This document shows positions 8,080 to 16,708 of a DNA stretch of 64,000 nt, piece after piece; within the stretch, counting starts at the first letter, position 1; every line of letters begins with the position of its first letter. Below the pieces are notes generated by a model. It did not search any database. It had not been told where the DNA came from and saw nothing but the letters and a program-made list of their open reading frames with translations. The stretch comes from Alcanivorax sp. 1008. Its GTDB lineage: Bacteria; Pseudomonadota; Gammaproteobacteria; Pseudomonadales; Alcanivoracaceae. The stretch lies in NCBI RefSeq assembly GCF_020667895.1, contig NZ_JAFMPS010000008.1, positions 1 through 64,000 on the forward strand, in the 5' to 3' direction. The translations under genes were made by a program, and so were the position numbers.

Positions 8080-8742
8080 ATGTCCGCACCGCTGAATATG
8101 GATCGCAGCCAGCGACTTTTTATCAATACCACTGATCTGGACTGGGAGAGCTCACCGGTCGAAGGGGTATGGCGCAAAAAGCTGGAACGAGAAGCGGCGG
8201 AGTCAGGCCAAGTGACCAGTATTGTCCGCTATGAGCCGGGCACACGATTTAGCGCCCACAAGCATCCGCTAGGCGAGGAAATTCTGGTACTGGACGGCGT
8301 GTTCAGTGACGAGCATGGCGATTATCCCGCCGGCTCCTATCTGCGCAACCCACCCGGCTCGTCCCATGCCCCGTTTAGCGAAGAGGGCTGCACCATTCTG
8401 GTAAAGCTGAATCAGTTTGCTGCGGATGACGATGCCAGCATCCGTGTCCGCACGGGGGAGTGCAGTTGGCGGCCGGGTTTAGTGGATGGCCTCAGCGTAA
8501 TGTCACTACATAGCCATGGGGTCATCCATACCGCACTGGTGCGCTGGGCGCCGGGCACTGTGTTTCAACCACACAACCACCCGGGCGGCGAAGAAATTTT
8601 TGTTATTGAGGGGGTGTTCGAAGATGAATACGGGCAGTACCCAACGGGTAGCTGGCTACGTAACCCGCCCTGGAGTCGGCACCATCCGTTTAGTCGTGAA
8701 GGCTGTACGCTGCTGGTAAAAGTCGGGCACATTGCGGAGTAG
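8080..8742 (+). CDS. Double ChrR-type cupin protein
   Basis: This is a 220-residue protein made of two repeated cupin domains. The first metal-binding motif is HKHPLGEEILVLDGVFSDE and the second is HNHPGGEEIFVIEGVFEDE. Each is followed by a Y-P-GS-LRNPP block. This is the cupin found at the C-terminus of ChrR anti-sigma factors, but the N-terminal zinc anti-sigma domain is absent, so it is not itself an anti-sigma factor. Metal binding by the HxHxxxEE motifs is likely. Enzymatic or sensory function is unknown. The ATG at 8080 follows an AGGCAGG sequence. The gene is divergent from sqr and convergent with the GST gene. Confidence 0.82.
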   Translation: MSAPLNMDRSQRLFINTTDLDWESSPVEGVWRKKLEREAAESGQVTSIVRYEPGTRFSAHKHPLGEEILVLDGVFSDEHGDYPAGSYLRNPPGSSHAPFSEEGCTILVKLNQFAADDDASIRVRTGECSWRPGLVDGLSVMSLHSHGVIHTALVRWAPGTVFQPHNHPGGEEIFVIEGVFEDEYGQYPTGSWLRNPPWSRHHPFSREGCTLLVKVGHIAE

Positions 8743-8761
8743 AACGTGCCCGCATCCAGAG

Positions 8762-9667
8762 TCAGCCAGTGGTTACCACATAGCCCTGCTTGGGAAAATG
8801 CACATGCACCCTGCCCACTCGGGAATTCTCTCTGGCAATCACCCAACCCTGATCAGTCTCTGCAACCAATTTTCCCTGAACCGCAGTCTGGCCGTAGTCA
8901 TCGGGAGCAATAGTTATCAACGCGCCATCAGCATCACCCGCCAAAGCACGGGGCTGCACTGCCAGTGCAGCATCCAAAGCCTGATCAGCGCTAATGACCG
9001 TCACATCGCCGTGACCGAAACCACGCATCCGGTTCATCCACTCACTCACTTTTGAGTAGCGGTCAATAAAACGAGACTCACCCAAATCACGGATAAACCA
9101 CATGCCATGATAGGCACTGAAATCAGCAATACAGGGCTTGTCACCAAACAGGAAAGGCTGCTCAGCAAGACGCCCTTCCATATCTTCCAACTGCTCCCGG
9201 ACAATCACCTTGGCACGCTTGGGTCCAGCCGCTTTGACACTTGCCGTGCGCCCCATATTGATTCGATCACGCAGAAAACGGGCCACATTCAACAACGAAG
9301 ATCCTTTCCACAGTTTGCGCAGTAAGGTTCCACCTGGCGCCGACAGCACACAAGCCAGAAACACCTGCAGATCCGTATGGCGAACAAAGGACTGAACTTC
9401 TTCACTGCAGTTTTCCAACGCCAGCTCAGGTTTGCCACACAGCCTGGCTATCTCACTGCTGATGGCGCGCGTATCACAAAATACGTCTGCTCCGATTTGC
9501 ATCACCGGAATCTTACGATATTTCCCCGCCAGAGGTTGCAGAGCCTTGCGCGGCGGCATCTCCGGCACGGCCACGGACAACCAGGAAAGATCCGCGTAAC
9601 CCAACATGGCACGGATCTTCTCGGCAAAAGGCGACATAGCGTAATGGTGCAGAATCAAATCAGACAT
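8762..9667 (-). CDS. Glutathione S-transferase family protein with C-terminal extension
   Basis: This is a 301-residue protein. The N-terminal thioredoxin-like domain starts ILHHYAMSPFAEKIRAMLGY, with the expected catalytic Ser/Tyr region, followed by KIPVMQIGADVFCDTRAIS (cis-Pro and GSH contact). A helical GST C-domain covers about residues 90-230 (FLFGDKPCIADFSAYHGMWFI). The last 70 residues form an additional beta-rich segment (GALITIAPDDYGQTAVQGKL, then GRVHVHFPKQGYVV), making the protein longer than the usual 200-230. The substrate is not predictable. The gene lies 19 nt upstream of the next minus-strand gene. Confidence 0.85.
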   Translation of the reverse strand: MSDLILHHYAMSPFAEKIRAMLGYADLSWLSVAVPEMPPRKALQPLAGKYRKIPVMQIGADVFCDTRAISSEIARLCGKPELALENCSEEVQSFVRHTDLQVFLACVLSAPGGTLLRKLWKGSSLLNVARFLRDRINMGRTASVKAAGPKRAKVIVREQLEDMEGRLAEQPFLFGDKPCIADFSAYHGMWFIRDLGESRFIDRYSKVSEWMNRMRGFGHGDVTVISADQALDAALAVQPRALAGDADGALITIAPDDYGQTAVQGKLVAETDQGWVIARENSRVGRVHVHFPKQGYVVTTG

Positions 9668-9686
9668 AACTGGCTCACCAGAGTAA

Positions 9687-10061
9687 TTAATTTTCCCGAA
9701 AGGCTTTGAGTCGCTCTAGCAAGGCTGCACGAGCCTGCTGACGAGTCTGCCCGGTCTCCTCAAGAATCTTGACCATGCTATCGAATAACTGGCGGCGGGT
9801 AATTCCGTCTTCACTGAGATCACGCCGACTATGAAAAAACTCCATCAATGTTGCGCCACAACCACAGTGACGAAACACTTCCAGATAGAGATCGTGACTA
9901 CCATCTTCCTGAGCCACCTCCCGGATAGAGGAGGGAGCATAAGTCACAGGAGTAGTTTGGGTAAGAAACTGCATCTGATCTTCGTAGACCTTACCGCAGA
10001 TCCTGCAGTGTTTAGGAAATGACTCCGCCTGCAGTGGAGTAAACTCCTTCTTGCCGCTCAT
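9687..10061 (-). CDS. Unknown protein with putative zinc-binding cysteines
   Basis: This is a 124-residue protein not assigned to a family. CRICGKVYED near residue 19 and HCGCGA near residue 66 give a possible four-cysteine zinc site. It is followed by a helical C-terminus (GITRRQLFDSMVKILEETGQTRQQARAALLERL). It has no signal peptide. It lies between dbpA and the GST gene on the same strand, with gaps of 11 and 19 nt, so it is probably part of a dbpA-led transcript. Confidence 0.7.
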   Translation of the reverse strand: MSGKKEFTPLQAESFPKHCRICGKVYEDQMQFLTQTTPVTYAPSSIREVAQEDGSHDLYLEVFRHCGCGATLMEFFHSRRDLSEDGITRRQLFDSMVKILEETGQTRQQARAALLERLKAFREN

Positions 10062-10072
10062 ATCTGCCTCCG

Positions 10073-11452
10073 CTAGAGAGCTCTTATTCGCAACGAACGT
10101 CCCTTGATCTTGCCAGCACTAAGCCGGGCCAGCGCCGTATCTGCCACACCACGCTTCACTGCCACATAGGACTGGAAATCAAATACCGATATCTTACCCA
10201 CCTGATCCCCGGCAATGCCGGCATCTTTAGTTAATGCACCCAGAATATCCCCGGGGCGTAGCTTGTCCTTGCGCCCGGCGGCGATACACAGGGTGCGCAT
10301 GGGTGGCTGCAAAGGCTCGCCTGGTTGTGGTTTAAGGCTGTTTAGTGGATGCCAATTCAATGGCGTCTTCTGCATCGCCTCGATAGCCTGAGCACGGCGT
10401 GCCTCTGGCGGCGCCACAAGGCTGATCGCCATACCCTTGCGCCCTGCCCGGCCGCTGCGACCAACTCGATGAATATGAGTCTCCGCATCGCGCGCCAGCT
10501 CAACATTGATGACCATGTCCAGCGCATCGATATCCAGCCCACGGGCAGCAACATCCGTGGCCACCAGTACCGACAGACTTTTATTGGCAAACAAGGCCAG
10601 CACCTGATCCCGGTCTCGCTGCTCCATGTCGCCATGCAAAGACTCGGCAGAAATGCCGCTGGCACGCAGGACGCCAGTCAACTCATCGCACTGCTGTTTG
10701 GTAAAGCAAAACGCAACACTGGATTCCGGTCGATAGCAGGCCAGCACTCGCATCACCGTTTTCATACGTTCTTCCGCATCGATCTCGTAGAATCGCTGCT
10801 CAATCTCACTATCACTATGCAGTGATTCAACCCGCACCTGCTGTGGGTCACGCATAAAAGAAGCAGCCAGCTGCTTGACGCCGGACGGATAGGTGGCAGA
10901 AAACAATAACGTCTGTCGCTGGGTCGGTATTTGCCCAATAATTTCGGCAATGCTGTCGTAAAAGCCCATATCCAGCATCCGGTCTGCTTCATCCAGCACC
11001 AGAGTGCGCAGCGCATCAAGGCGTAGCGAGCCTTTCAGCAAATGCTTCTGCACTCGCCCAGGGGTGCCGACAATAATCTGTGCTCCATGCTCCAGCGAGC
11101 CCACCTGAGGCCCCATGGCGACGCCGCCACACAGAGTCAGCACCTTGATATTTCCAGCACTGCGAGCAAGCCGACGCACTTCTTTGGCCACCTGATCCGC
11201 CAGCTCACGGGTTGGGCATAGCACCAGCCCCTGACAATCGAAGCAGCGCGCATCCAGCGCCTGCAGCAGGCCGATCCCGAAAGCCGCGGTTTTGCCACTG
11301 CCGGTGCGAGCCTGGGCGATCACATCCTGGCCGGCGAGGATTAGCGGCAGGCTCTGGGCCTGCACTGGGGTCATCTCCGTGTAACCGAGGGAGTCAAGGT
11401 TGGCCAGCAGGTCGGCCGGCAGCGATAAGGCAGAAAAAGCGGAGACGGTCAC
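10073..11452 (-). CDS. dbpA: ATP-dependent RNA helicase DbpA
   Basis: This is a 459-residue DEAD-box helicase involved in 50S subunit assembly. Motifs in order are the Q-motif (YTEMTPVQAQSLP), motif I ARTGSGKT, Ia PTRELADQV, Ib TPGR, II LDEADRML, III SAT, V ATDVAARGLDI and VI HRVGRSGRAG. The C-terminal 75 residues (MRTLCIAAGRKDKLRPGDILGALTKDAGIAGDQVGKISVFD) are the DbpA RNA-binding domain, which recognises hairpin 92 of 23S rRNA in the family. The start is a GTG at 11452. A divergent promoter region of about 100 bp separates it from uup. Confidence 0.95.
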   Translation of the reverse strand: MTVSAFSALSLPADLLANLDSLGYTEMTPVQAQSLPLILAGQDVIAQARTGSGKTAAFGIGLLQALDARCFDCQGLVLCPTRELADQVAKEVRRLARSAGNIKVLTLCGGVAMGPQVGSLEHGAQIIVGTPGRVQKHLLKGSLRLDALRTLVLDEADRMLDMGFYDSIAEIIGQIPTQRQTLLFSATYPSGVKQLAASFMRDPQQVRVESLHSDSEIEQRFYEIDAEERMKTVMRVLACYRPESSVAFCFTKQQCDELTGVLRASGISAESLHGDMEQRDRDQVLALFANKSLSVLVATDVAARGLDIDALDMVINVELARDAETHIHRVGRSGRAGRKGMAISLVAPPEARRAQAIEAMQKTPLNWHPLNSLKPQPGEPLQPPMRTLCIAAGRKDKLRPGDILGALTKDAGIAGDQVGKISVFDFQSYVAVKRGVADTALARLSAGKIKGRSLRIRAL

Positions 11453-11556
11453 GGAGCAAGCCTGATTAGTAAAATGGCCGCTAGTGTAACAGCTGTGCCC
11501 TGCCGATTCCCCGGCGGTGGTACACTGCGCCCCCGGATATTCTGAGTCTGACCTTT

Positions 11557-13449
11557 ATGCCCCTGCTTACCCTGCGCAATATCCAGCTGGCCTATGGCGC
11601 CGCGCCGCTGCTTGATGGCGTCAACCTGTCCATTGAGCCGGGGGAAAGGCTTTGTCTGGTGGGCCGCAATGGCGCCGGAAAATCGACCCTGATGAAGCTG
11701 ATTGCCAATGAAATTCAGGCGGATGACGGAGATCTGGAAAAGCAGCCCGGCCTGACCATCGCGCGGCTGGTGCAGGAAGTACCGGCGGACACCGAAGGCA
11801 GTGTGTTCGATGTGGTGGCGCGCGGTTTCGGCGATCTTGGCGGCATCGTTGCCGAGCATGCTGCACTGGCGCTGACGCTAGGCGATGCCTCTGATGCTGA
11901 CATGCAGCGTTTCGAGGATCTGCAGCACGAGCTGGATAGTCGCGATGGCTGGACCCTGTCACAGCGGGTCGACACCGTGCTGACCCGTCTTGCCCTTGAC
12001 GGCCAAACTGACTTTGCCGGCCTGTCAGGAGGGATGAAGCGACGTGTGCTGCTGGCTCAAGCACTGGTGCAGGAGCCGGATATCCTGTTACTGGATGAGC
12101 CAACTAACCATCTGGATATCGAATCAATCCGCTGGCTGGAAGAATTTCTGAAAGGCTGGAATGGCACCTTACTGTTTATCACCCATGACCGTGCCTTTCT
12201 GCGCGCCCTGGCCACCCGCATTATCGAGCTAGACCGTGGCCGCTTAACCAGCTGGCCAGGAAACTACGAAACCTACCTGCAAGGCAAACAAGCCCAGCTG
12301 GATGCGGAAGAAAAATCCAATAGTGAATTCGACAAAAAGCTGTCCCAGGAGGAACGCTGGATCCGTCAAGGGGTTAAGGCACGGCGGACTCGTAATGAAG
12401 GCCGGGTGCGCGCCCTCAAGGCCATGCGTCAGGAACGTGCGGCACGCCGTGAGCGTACCGGCCAGGCCAGCCTGACCGTGCAACAGGGAGACAAGTCCGG
12501 CAAGTTGGTTATCGAAGCAGAACACCTGAGCGCGGCCTTCGGTGGTCATACTCTGTTCAAGGATTTTGCCATCACTATCCAGCGTGGAGACCGCATCGGT
12601 CTGATCGGCCCGAACGGCTGCGGCAAATCCACTTTGTTGAAGTTGCTGCTTGGCCGTCAAGAACCGCAAAGCGGCAGCGTGCGCCTTGGTACTAACCTGC
12701 AAATTGCCTGGTTTGACCAGCTGCGTGAAACACTGGACGAGAATAAATCCATTATTGAAAACGTTGTTGAGGGCAGCGACTTTATTGAGGTCAACGGCCA
12801 GCAAAAGCACATCATTGGCTACCTTCAGGACTTCCTGTTTGAGCCGGCCCGATGCCGCCAGCCAGTCAAGGCACTTTCCGGTGGAGAGCGCAACCGACTA
12901 TTGCTAGCCAGACTGTTTACTCGACCATTCAACTTGCTGGTAATGGATGAGCCAACCAACGATCTGGATGCTGACACGCTGGACCTTCTTGAAGAGCAAC
13001 TGATGCAGTATCAGGGCACCCTGCTGCTGGTCAGTCATGACCGGGAGTTTGTCGACAACGTGGTCACCTCGACGCTGGTCTTTGAACAGGGTGAGGTCAA
13101 TGAATACGTAGGCGGCTATCAAGACTGGTTACGTCAACGGGCCAAGCCAAAGAGCAAATCCGCTAATGAGCAGGGTGACAGAAAAGTGGCGGCCAAGCTG
13201 GCACCCGCCACCCCGTCAGCCTCACCCGCCAGGAAAAAGCTCAGCTACAAGGAGCAAACGGAGCTAAAAGAGCTGCCGCTACTGATTGAAAAACTGGAAA
13301 CAGAAATCAGTCAGCTACAGCAGACCATGAGCAACCCGGATTTTTTCAAGGGTGATCCCGCACAGGTTGCCGCGGCCACCACAGCACTGACAGAAAAGGA
13401 GCAGGCTCTGGAACAAGCATTCAACCGCTGGTCAGAGCTGGAACCATGA
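11557..13449 (+). CDS. uup: ABC-F ATPase Uup
   Basis: This is a 630-residue tandem ABC ATPase without membrane domains. The first Walker A is GRNGAGKST and signature LSGGMKRR with Walker B DILLLDEPTNHLDIES. The second set is GPNGCGKST, LSGGERNR and LLVMDEPTNDLDADT. The charged interdomain linker (residues about 240-300) and the C-terminal coiled coil (KKLSYKEQTELKELPLLIEKLETEISQ) are typical of Uup, which binds branched DNA or ribosomes. The stop overlaps the next start codon by 4 nt (ATGA), implying translational coupling to the Gcr-like gene. Confidence 0.95.
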   Translation: MPLLTLRNIQLAYGAAPLLDGVNLSIEPGERLCLVGRNGAGKSTLMKLIANEIQADDGDLEKQPGLTIARLVQEVPADTEGSVFDVVARGFGDLGGIVAEHAALALTLGDASDADMQRFEDLQHELDSRDGWTLSQRVDTVLTRLALDGQTDFAGLSGGMKRRVLLAQALVQEPDILLLDEPTNHLDIESIRWLEEFLKGWNGTLLFITHDRAFLRALATRIIELDRGRLTSWPGNYETYLQGKQAQLDAEEKSNSEFDKKLSQEERWIRQGVKARRTRNEGRVRALKAMRQERAARRERTGQASLTVQQGDKSGKLVIEAEHLSAAFGGHTLFKDFAITIQRGDRIGLIGPNGCGKSTLLKLLLGRQEPQSGSVRLGTNLQIAWFDQLRETLDENKSIIENVVEGSDFIEVNGQQKHIIGYLQDFLFEPARCRQPVKALSGGERNRLLLARLFTRPFNLLVMDEPTNDLDADTLDLLEEQLMQYQGTLLLVSHDREFVDNVVTSTLVFEQGEVNEYVGGYQDWLRQRAKPKSKSANEQGDRKVAAKLAPATPSASPARKKLSYKEQTELKELPLLIEKLETEISQLQQTMSNPDFFKGDPAQVAAATTALTEKEQALEQAFNRWSELEP

Positions 13450-15497
13450 GCCTGTGGCGCCGCGCTCACCCCACTGCCACTGACCTGCTAAACCAGCTGG
13501 AGCAGCAAGCCGGTGCTGGCACCCTGACAATTTTGCGAAAAATTGTCGCATGGCTGCGCCCCTCTACAGCTGACTCCGAACAGGCTGGGGCACAAGTAGG
13601 GAGTCGTATTAACGACCTGCGCGCCGCTCTTGAGACTCGTCCGGAGTTACGAGCCAACATTTCTGAGTGCCTGCGTACCTGGCTAGCCGACACACATTTT
13701 TTTCCCGCATTTGCTTCCTTGGGGATTCTGCCTCGACAGGGCTTTCGCAGCGAGCTCAGGCGACGCATTTACGAGCATCTCAATCCGGCACCCAAGGACC
13801 CCGCTGATCTGGCCAGCATGTTGTCGCTGATATTCACCCACCCCCAAGACGGCGAATGGGTCGCCCGCGTATCTGACGATGCCTGGCTGGGCCTGTTTAT
13901 GACCCTGTGGCATACCCCGGAAGGAGAAATGCGGCCATTTATGGTGCGCGCTCTGGACGAGCTGCTGTATGCACTTGAGATGCTGTCGATCTGGGTGGCG
14001 GCGGAAGAACTGGAACCGGATCTGGTGCGCCTGGAACCTCGCATGCAGATTCGTGAGTCTGCCTTTGTTGGCCTGCAGCGCGAGCTGGCCAGCTTTGTGC
14101 GCGACTATGAAGCCTGGCTGGAGGGCGATCATAGCCGTTGGCACGACGCCTCCCATGCCCGGGTAATGCTTGACCAGTGTGCCACCGAGGTGGCTGCGTT
14201 CAGGCGCCGTGCCGTCACCCGTGGCACAAGTATTTCTCTCACTTATTTGCTGGAACGGCTGGAGCAAACACTGGCACGTATCGAGCATATTCTCGACATC
14301 GTCAACCTGTCCGACATACAGCGTAGCCGCGAAACCACACTAGCCCTGTTCCGCGAGCTGGTAAGTGCTACGACAATGCGCAACAGTGTGCGCGCCCTGT
14401 GGCGCCAAAGTATTCGCCTGCTATCGCGCACTGTTACCGAGAACGCCAGCGATTATGGTGAGCACTATGTTACCCGTGACCGCAGCGAGTATTTTTCCAT
14501 GCTCCGCTCTGCTGCGGGAGCAGGTCTGATTATTCCGCTGATGGCGCTATTGAAAATTCACACCCATGAAGTGGGCTTTGATGCGGGCACAGAGACATTA
14601 CTGTACTGCCTGATCTACGGACTTGGCTTTGTCCTGATTCATATCTGTGGCTTTACTATTGCCACCAAACAGCCGGCCATGACCGCGGCCCGGTTTGCCA
14701 GCGCGGTAGAAAAAGAAGGTCGCGGTGGAGCCAACCCGAAACGTCTCGCCCAACTGCTGGTTCAGGTAACACGCTCACAGTTTATCGCCATTGCCGGCAA
14801 TGTTTCTGTAGCCCTTAGCATTGCCATGCTGCTCAGTCTCGGCTACCAGCACTGGCTTGGCGAACCACTACTTGATGCGCAGCAACAGCAATATCAGCAG
14901 TATTCACTAAGTCCCTTTGCCAGCCTGGCCCTGCTTCATGCCGCCATTGCCGGGGTCTGGCTGTTCCTGTCTGGACTGATTGCCGGCTTTTTTGATAACC
15001 GCGCCGCCTATCTTTCAATAGCAGAACGCTTCAAACATCATCCCCTGACCCGTCGGCTAATGCCGCTGCACTGGCGAGAGAAAACTGGCGAGTATTTGGC
15101 TAAACATAACGGCGCCATTGCCGGAAATTTTATCTTTGGTGTTTTGCTTGGCGCCACCGGCTACTTCGGCTCACTGATGAACCTGCCACTGGATATCCGC
15201 CATGTGGCGTTTTCATCTGCCAATCTGGGCTATGCAGGGGTAACCGATATACGGCTGTTTGCCGAACTGCTTGGTGTGGTGCTACTGATTGGCCTGATTA
15301 ATCTGGCGGTCAGTTTCGCTCTGGCTCTGTCAGTGGCATTACGAGCCCGCGGCGTACAAATCAAAAGCACCAGCAAATTGTTACGCGTACTGGCCAGTGA
15401 AGTTCGCCAACAGCCAAGCGCCCTGCTCTGGCCGCCGAAGGACACGGATAAAGAAGCTACTGCGGCGGGCGGCGATAAACCGGATCGCGGCGACTGA
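13446..15497 (+). CDS. Gcr-type 'site-specific recombinase' family membrane protein
   Basis: This is a 683-residue protein of the SpecificRecomb family (PF10136). The N-terminal 350 residues are soluble and helical. The C-terminal half has several hydrophobic segments (AGAGLIIPLMALLKIHT, YCLIYGLGFVLIHICGFTI, GNVSVALSIAMLLSLGY, LHAAIAGVWLFLSGLIAGFF, GNFIFGVLLGATGYFGSL, LLGVVLLIGLINLAVSFALA), so it is an integral membrane protein. No tyrosine- or serine-recombinase catalytic motif is visible, so the family name is probably misleading and the function unknown. It overlaps uup by 4 nt at the start. The last 41 nt overlap the convergent yqjK-like gene. Confidence 0.8.
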   Translation: MSLWRRAHPTATDLLNQLEQQAGAGTLTILRKIVAWLRPSTADSEQAGAQVGSRINDLRAALETRPELRANISECLRTWLADTHFFPAFASLGILPRQGFRSELRRRIYEHLNPAPKDPADLASMLSLIFTHPQDGEWVARVSDDAWLGLFMTLWHTPEGEMRPFMVRALDELLYALEMLSIWVAAEELEPDLVRLEPRMQIRESAFVGLQRELASFVRDYEAWLEGDHSRWHDASHARVMLDQCATEVAAFRRRAVTRGTSISLTYLLERLEQTLARIEHILDIVNLSDIQRSRETTLALFRELVSATTMRNSVRALWRQSIRLLSRTVTENASDYGEHYVTRDRSEYFSMLRSAAGAGLIIPLMALLKIHTHEVGFDAGTETLLYCLIYGLGFVLIHICGFTIATKQPAMTAARFASAVEKEGRGGANPKRLAQLLVQVTRSQFIAIAGNVSVALSIAMLLSLGYQHWLGEPLLDAQQQQYQQYSLSPFASLALLHAAIAGVWLFLSGLIAGFFDNRAAYLSIAERFKHHPLTRRLMPLHWREKTGEYLAKHNGAIAGNFIFGVLLGATGYFGSLMNLPLDIRHVAFSSANLGYAGVTDIRLFAELLGVVLLIGLINLAVSFALALSVALRARGVQIKSTSKLLRVLASEVRQQPSALLWPPKDTDKEATAAGGDKPDRGD

Positions 15498-15729
15498 CCC
15501 AGTCACCGACAACCATGAGCCCTTGGGCAAGCTGCCATAGCTTCTGCCCTGGGCGAAAACGGGCCACCAGCAAACCCGCAACAAACGACAAGGGTAATAG
15601 CCATGGATAGCGCTGCCGCCAGCGCTCACGTTGCTGCTGGATATGCTCGGCCAGCGCCTCACGGCTAACATCAAGATTCTTGCTTGCCTGATCAGCCTGC
15701 TGACGATGGCGACGGTGACGCAAAAACAT
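15457..15729 (-). CDS. YqjK-like protein
   Basis: This is a 90-residue protein with a basic N-terminus, a helical LAEHIQQQRERWRQRYP segment and one membrane segment (WLLPLSFVAGLLVARF). Its position directly after a DUF883 gene and a holin-like gene matches E. coli yqjD-yqjE-yqjK, which is the main reason for the name. It lies 8 nt after the yqjE-like stop, so the three form one operon. Its 3' end overlaps the Gcr-type gene on the other strand by 41 nt. Confidence 0.7.
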   Translation of the reverse strand: MFLRHRRHRQQADQASKNLDVSREALAEHIQQQRERWRQRYPWLLPLSFVAGLLVARFRPGQKLWQLAQGLMVVGDWVSRRDPVYRRPPQ

Positions 15730-15737
15730 GCCCCTTG

Positions 15738-16175
15738 TTACTCCCTTTCATCAGCTGGTGGCAGTGGCTGACCCGGTCGCTGCCGCCAGGCGGCTCGACT
15801 GCGCGGGAACAGAAGGTCACGCCCCAATCGACTGACAACCCAAAGCAGAAACAGGGACATCAGCAACAACATTACCACCACCGCCAATACTGCCAGCGAA
15901 GGACCGAGCCAACCCATTTCGATCAATACCACCACCGGGGCCGCGACCAGCAGTAACGTGGCACCAGCAAGCAAAAAGCCAGTGACAATGGTCAACACAA
16001 CGATCAGAACCAGTGCCGAAGCAGCCAGCCGGGATTCCGCCTTGAGCAGTGCTACAGCGTCACGGGCGAGATCACCAAAGCCCGAACTGATTCGGCTAAG
16101 GTCATCCATCAAAATCCGGGAGGGCGCCTCCGGGCGTTCCGACTCAGTGGCAGGTGGTTGTTCTGTATTGCTCAT
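15738..16175 (-). CDS. YqjE-like membrane protein (holin_X superfamily)
   Basis: This is a 145-residue protein with a hydrophilic N-terminus, a KAESRLAAS amphipathic helix and two transmembrane segments (ALVLIVVLTIVTGFLLAGATLLLVAAPVVVLIEM and LAVLAVVVMLLLMSLFLLWVV). This is the layout of YqjE proteins, formally grouped with 'phage holin' families but encoded here in a housekeeping operon. The start overlaps the stop of the DUF883 gene (TGATG). Inferred role is membrane association next to the YqjD-like ribosome-anchoring protein. Confidence 0.78.
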   Translation of the reverse strand: MSNTEQPPATESERPEAPSRILMDDLSRISSGFGDLARDAVALLKAESRLAASALVLIVVLTIVTGFLLAGATLLLVAAPVVVLIEMGWLGPSLAVLAVVVMLLLMSLFLLWVVSRLGRDLLFPRSRAAWRQRPGQPLPPADERE

Positions 16176-16444
16176 CAGCGCCGGGTCAGTGAAGCCAGCA
16201 GAAAGCCCGCAGCAAACGCCACACCTACCGCAGCAAGTGGGTTATCCCGCGTATAGCGAGCCATTGAATCAATCACTTCAGCACCTCGCGCCTTGGCATA
16301 TTCCGCCGTCTGCCGGGCCTTTTCTGCCTGTTCTCGCAGACTTTCCTCAGCACCGCCGACCTTTTCCGCGGCGGCATCAACTGCGTCATGCAGATTCTCG
16401 GCGACTCGAGCCGTGCGTGGCGCACCGGACACAGGTTCAGTCAT
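16175..16444 (-). CDS. DUF883 / YqjD-ElaB family protein
   Basis: This is an 89-residue protein with a long amphipathic helix (VAENLHDAVDAAAEKVGGAEESL) and a C-terminal membrane segment (NPLAAVGVAFAAGFLLASL) ending in TRR. This is the ElaB/YqjD/YgaM pattern; in E. coli YqjD anchors stationary-phase ribosomes to the membrane. The ATG at 16444 is preceded by GGAG at 8 nt, which decides it over upstream ATGs at 16474 and 16471 and a TTG at 16501. It is the first gene of the yqjDEK-like operon. Confidence 0.85.
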   Translation of the reverse strand: MTEPVSGAPRTARVAENLHDAVDAAAEKVGGAEESLREQAEKARQTAEYAKARGAEVIDSMARYTRDNPLAAVGVAFAAGFLLASLTRR

Positions 16445-16628
16445 GATCTGGACTCCATTGACAATATCCATCATGGAACCACGCCAACCGCTGCGCTTCA
16501 ATCAGGGACTGTGCCCATGTGTCAAAAACGGCACCCTTCGGAAGTCCCGACGGCTGCCCTGGCCGCCCCCTACACTGCGGATGTCTATTTCTGACCGATC
16601 AACCACTTAAGCTTATTCAGAATCATTC

Positions 16629-16657
16629 TTGAGGCGCTCTGGCCGGTGGCCCATACT
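16629..16657 (+). promoter_or_regulatory. Candidate promoter of the rsx operon
   Basis: TTGAGG at 16629-16634 and CATACT at 16652-16657 are separated by 17 bp, with 4 of 6 consensus matches each. They lie about 50 nt before the rsxA start. No other convincing pair was found in 16502-16708. Confidence 0.35.
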
Positions 16658-16708
16658 ATGCGCCTTCGCCACAGGTAGACGTTTTGTATAGGGGTTAGCC
16701 GCGCCGTT

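Noticed and set aside
13446-15497. Integron or inversion system implied by the 'recombinase' name.
   Set aside because: There is no recombinase motif, no attachment or inverted repeats nearby, and many membrane segments.
15738-16175. 'Phage holin' similarity suggesting a prophage remnant.
   Set aside because: The gene is the middle member of a yqjDEK-like operon; no other phage genes are near.
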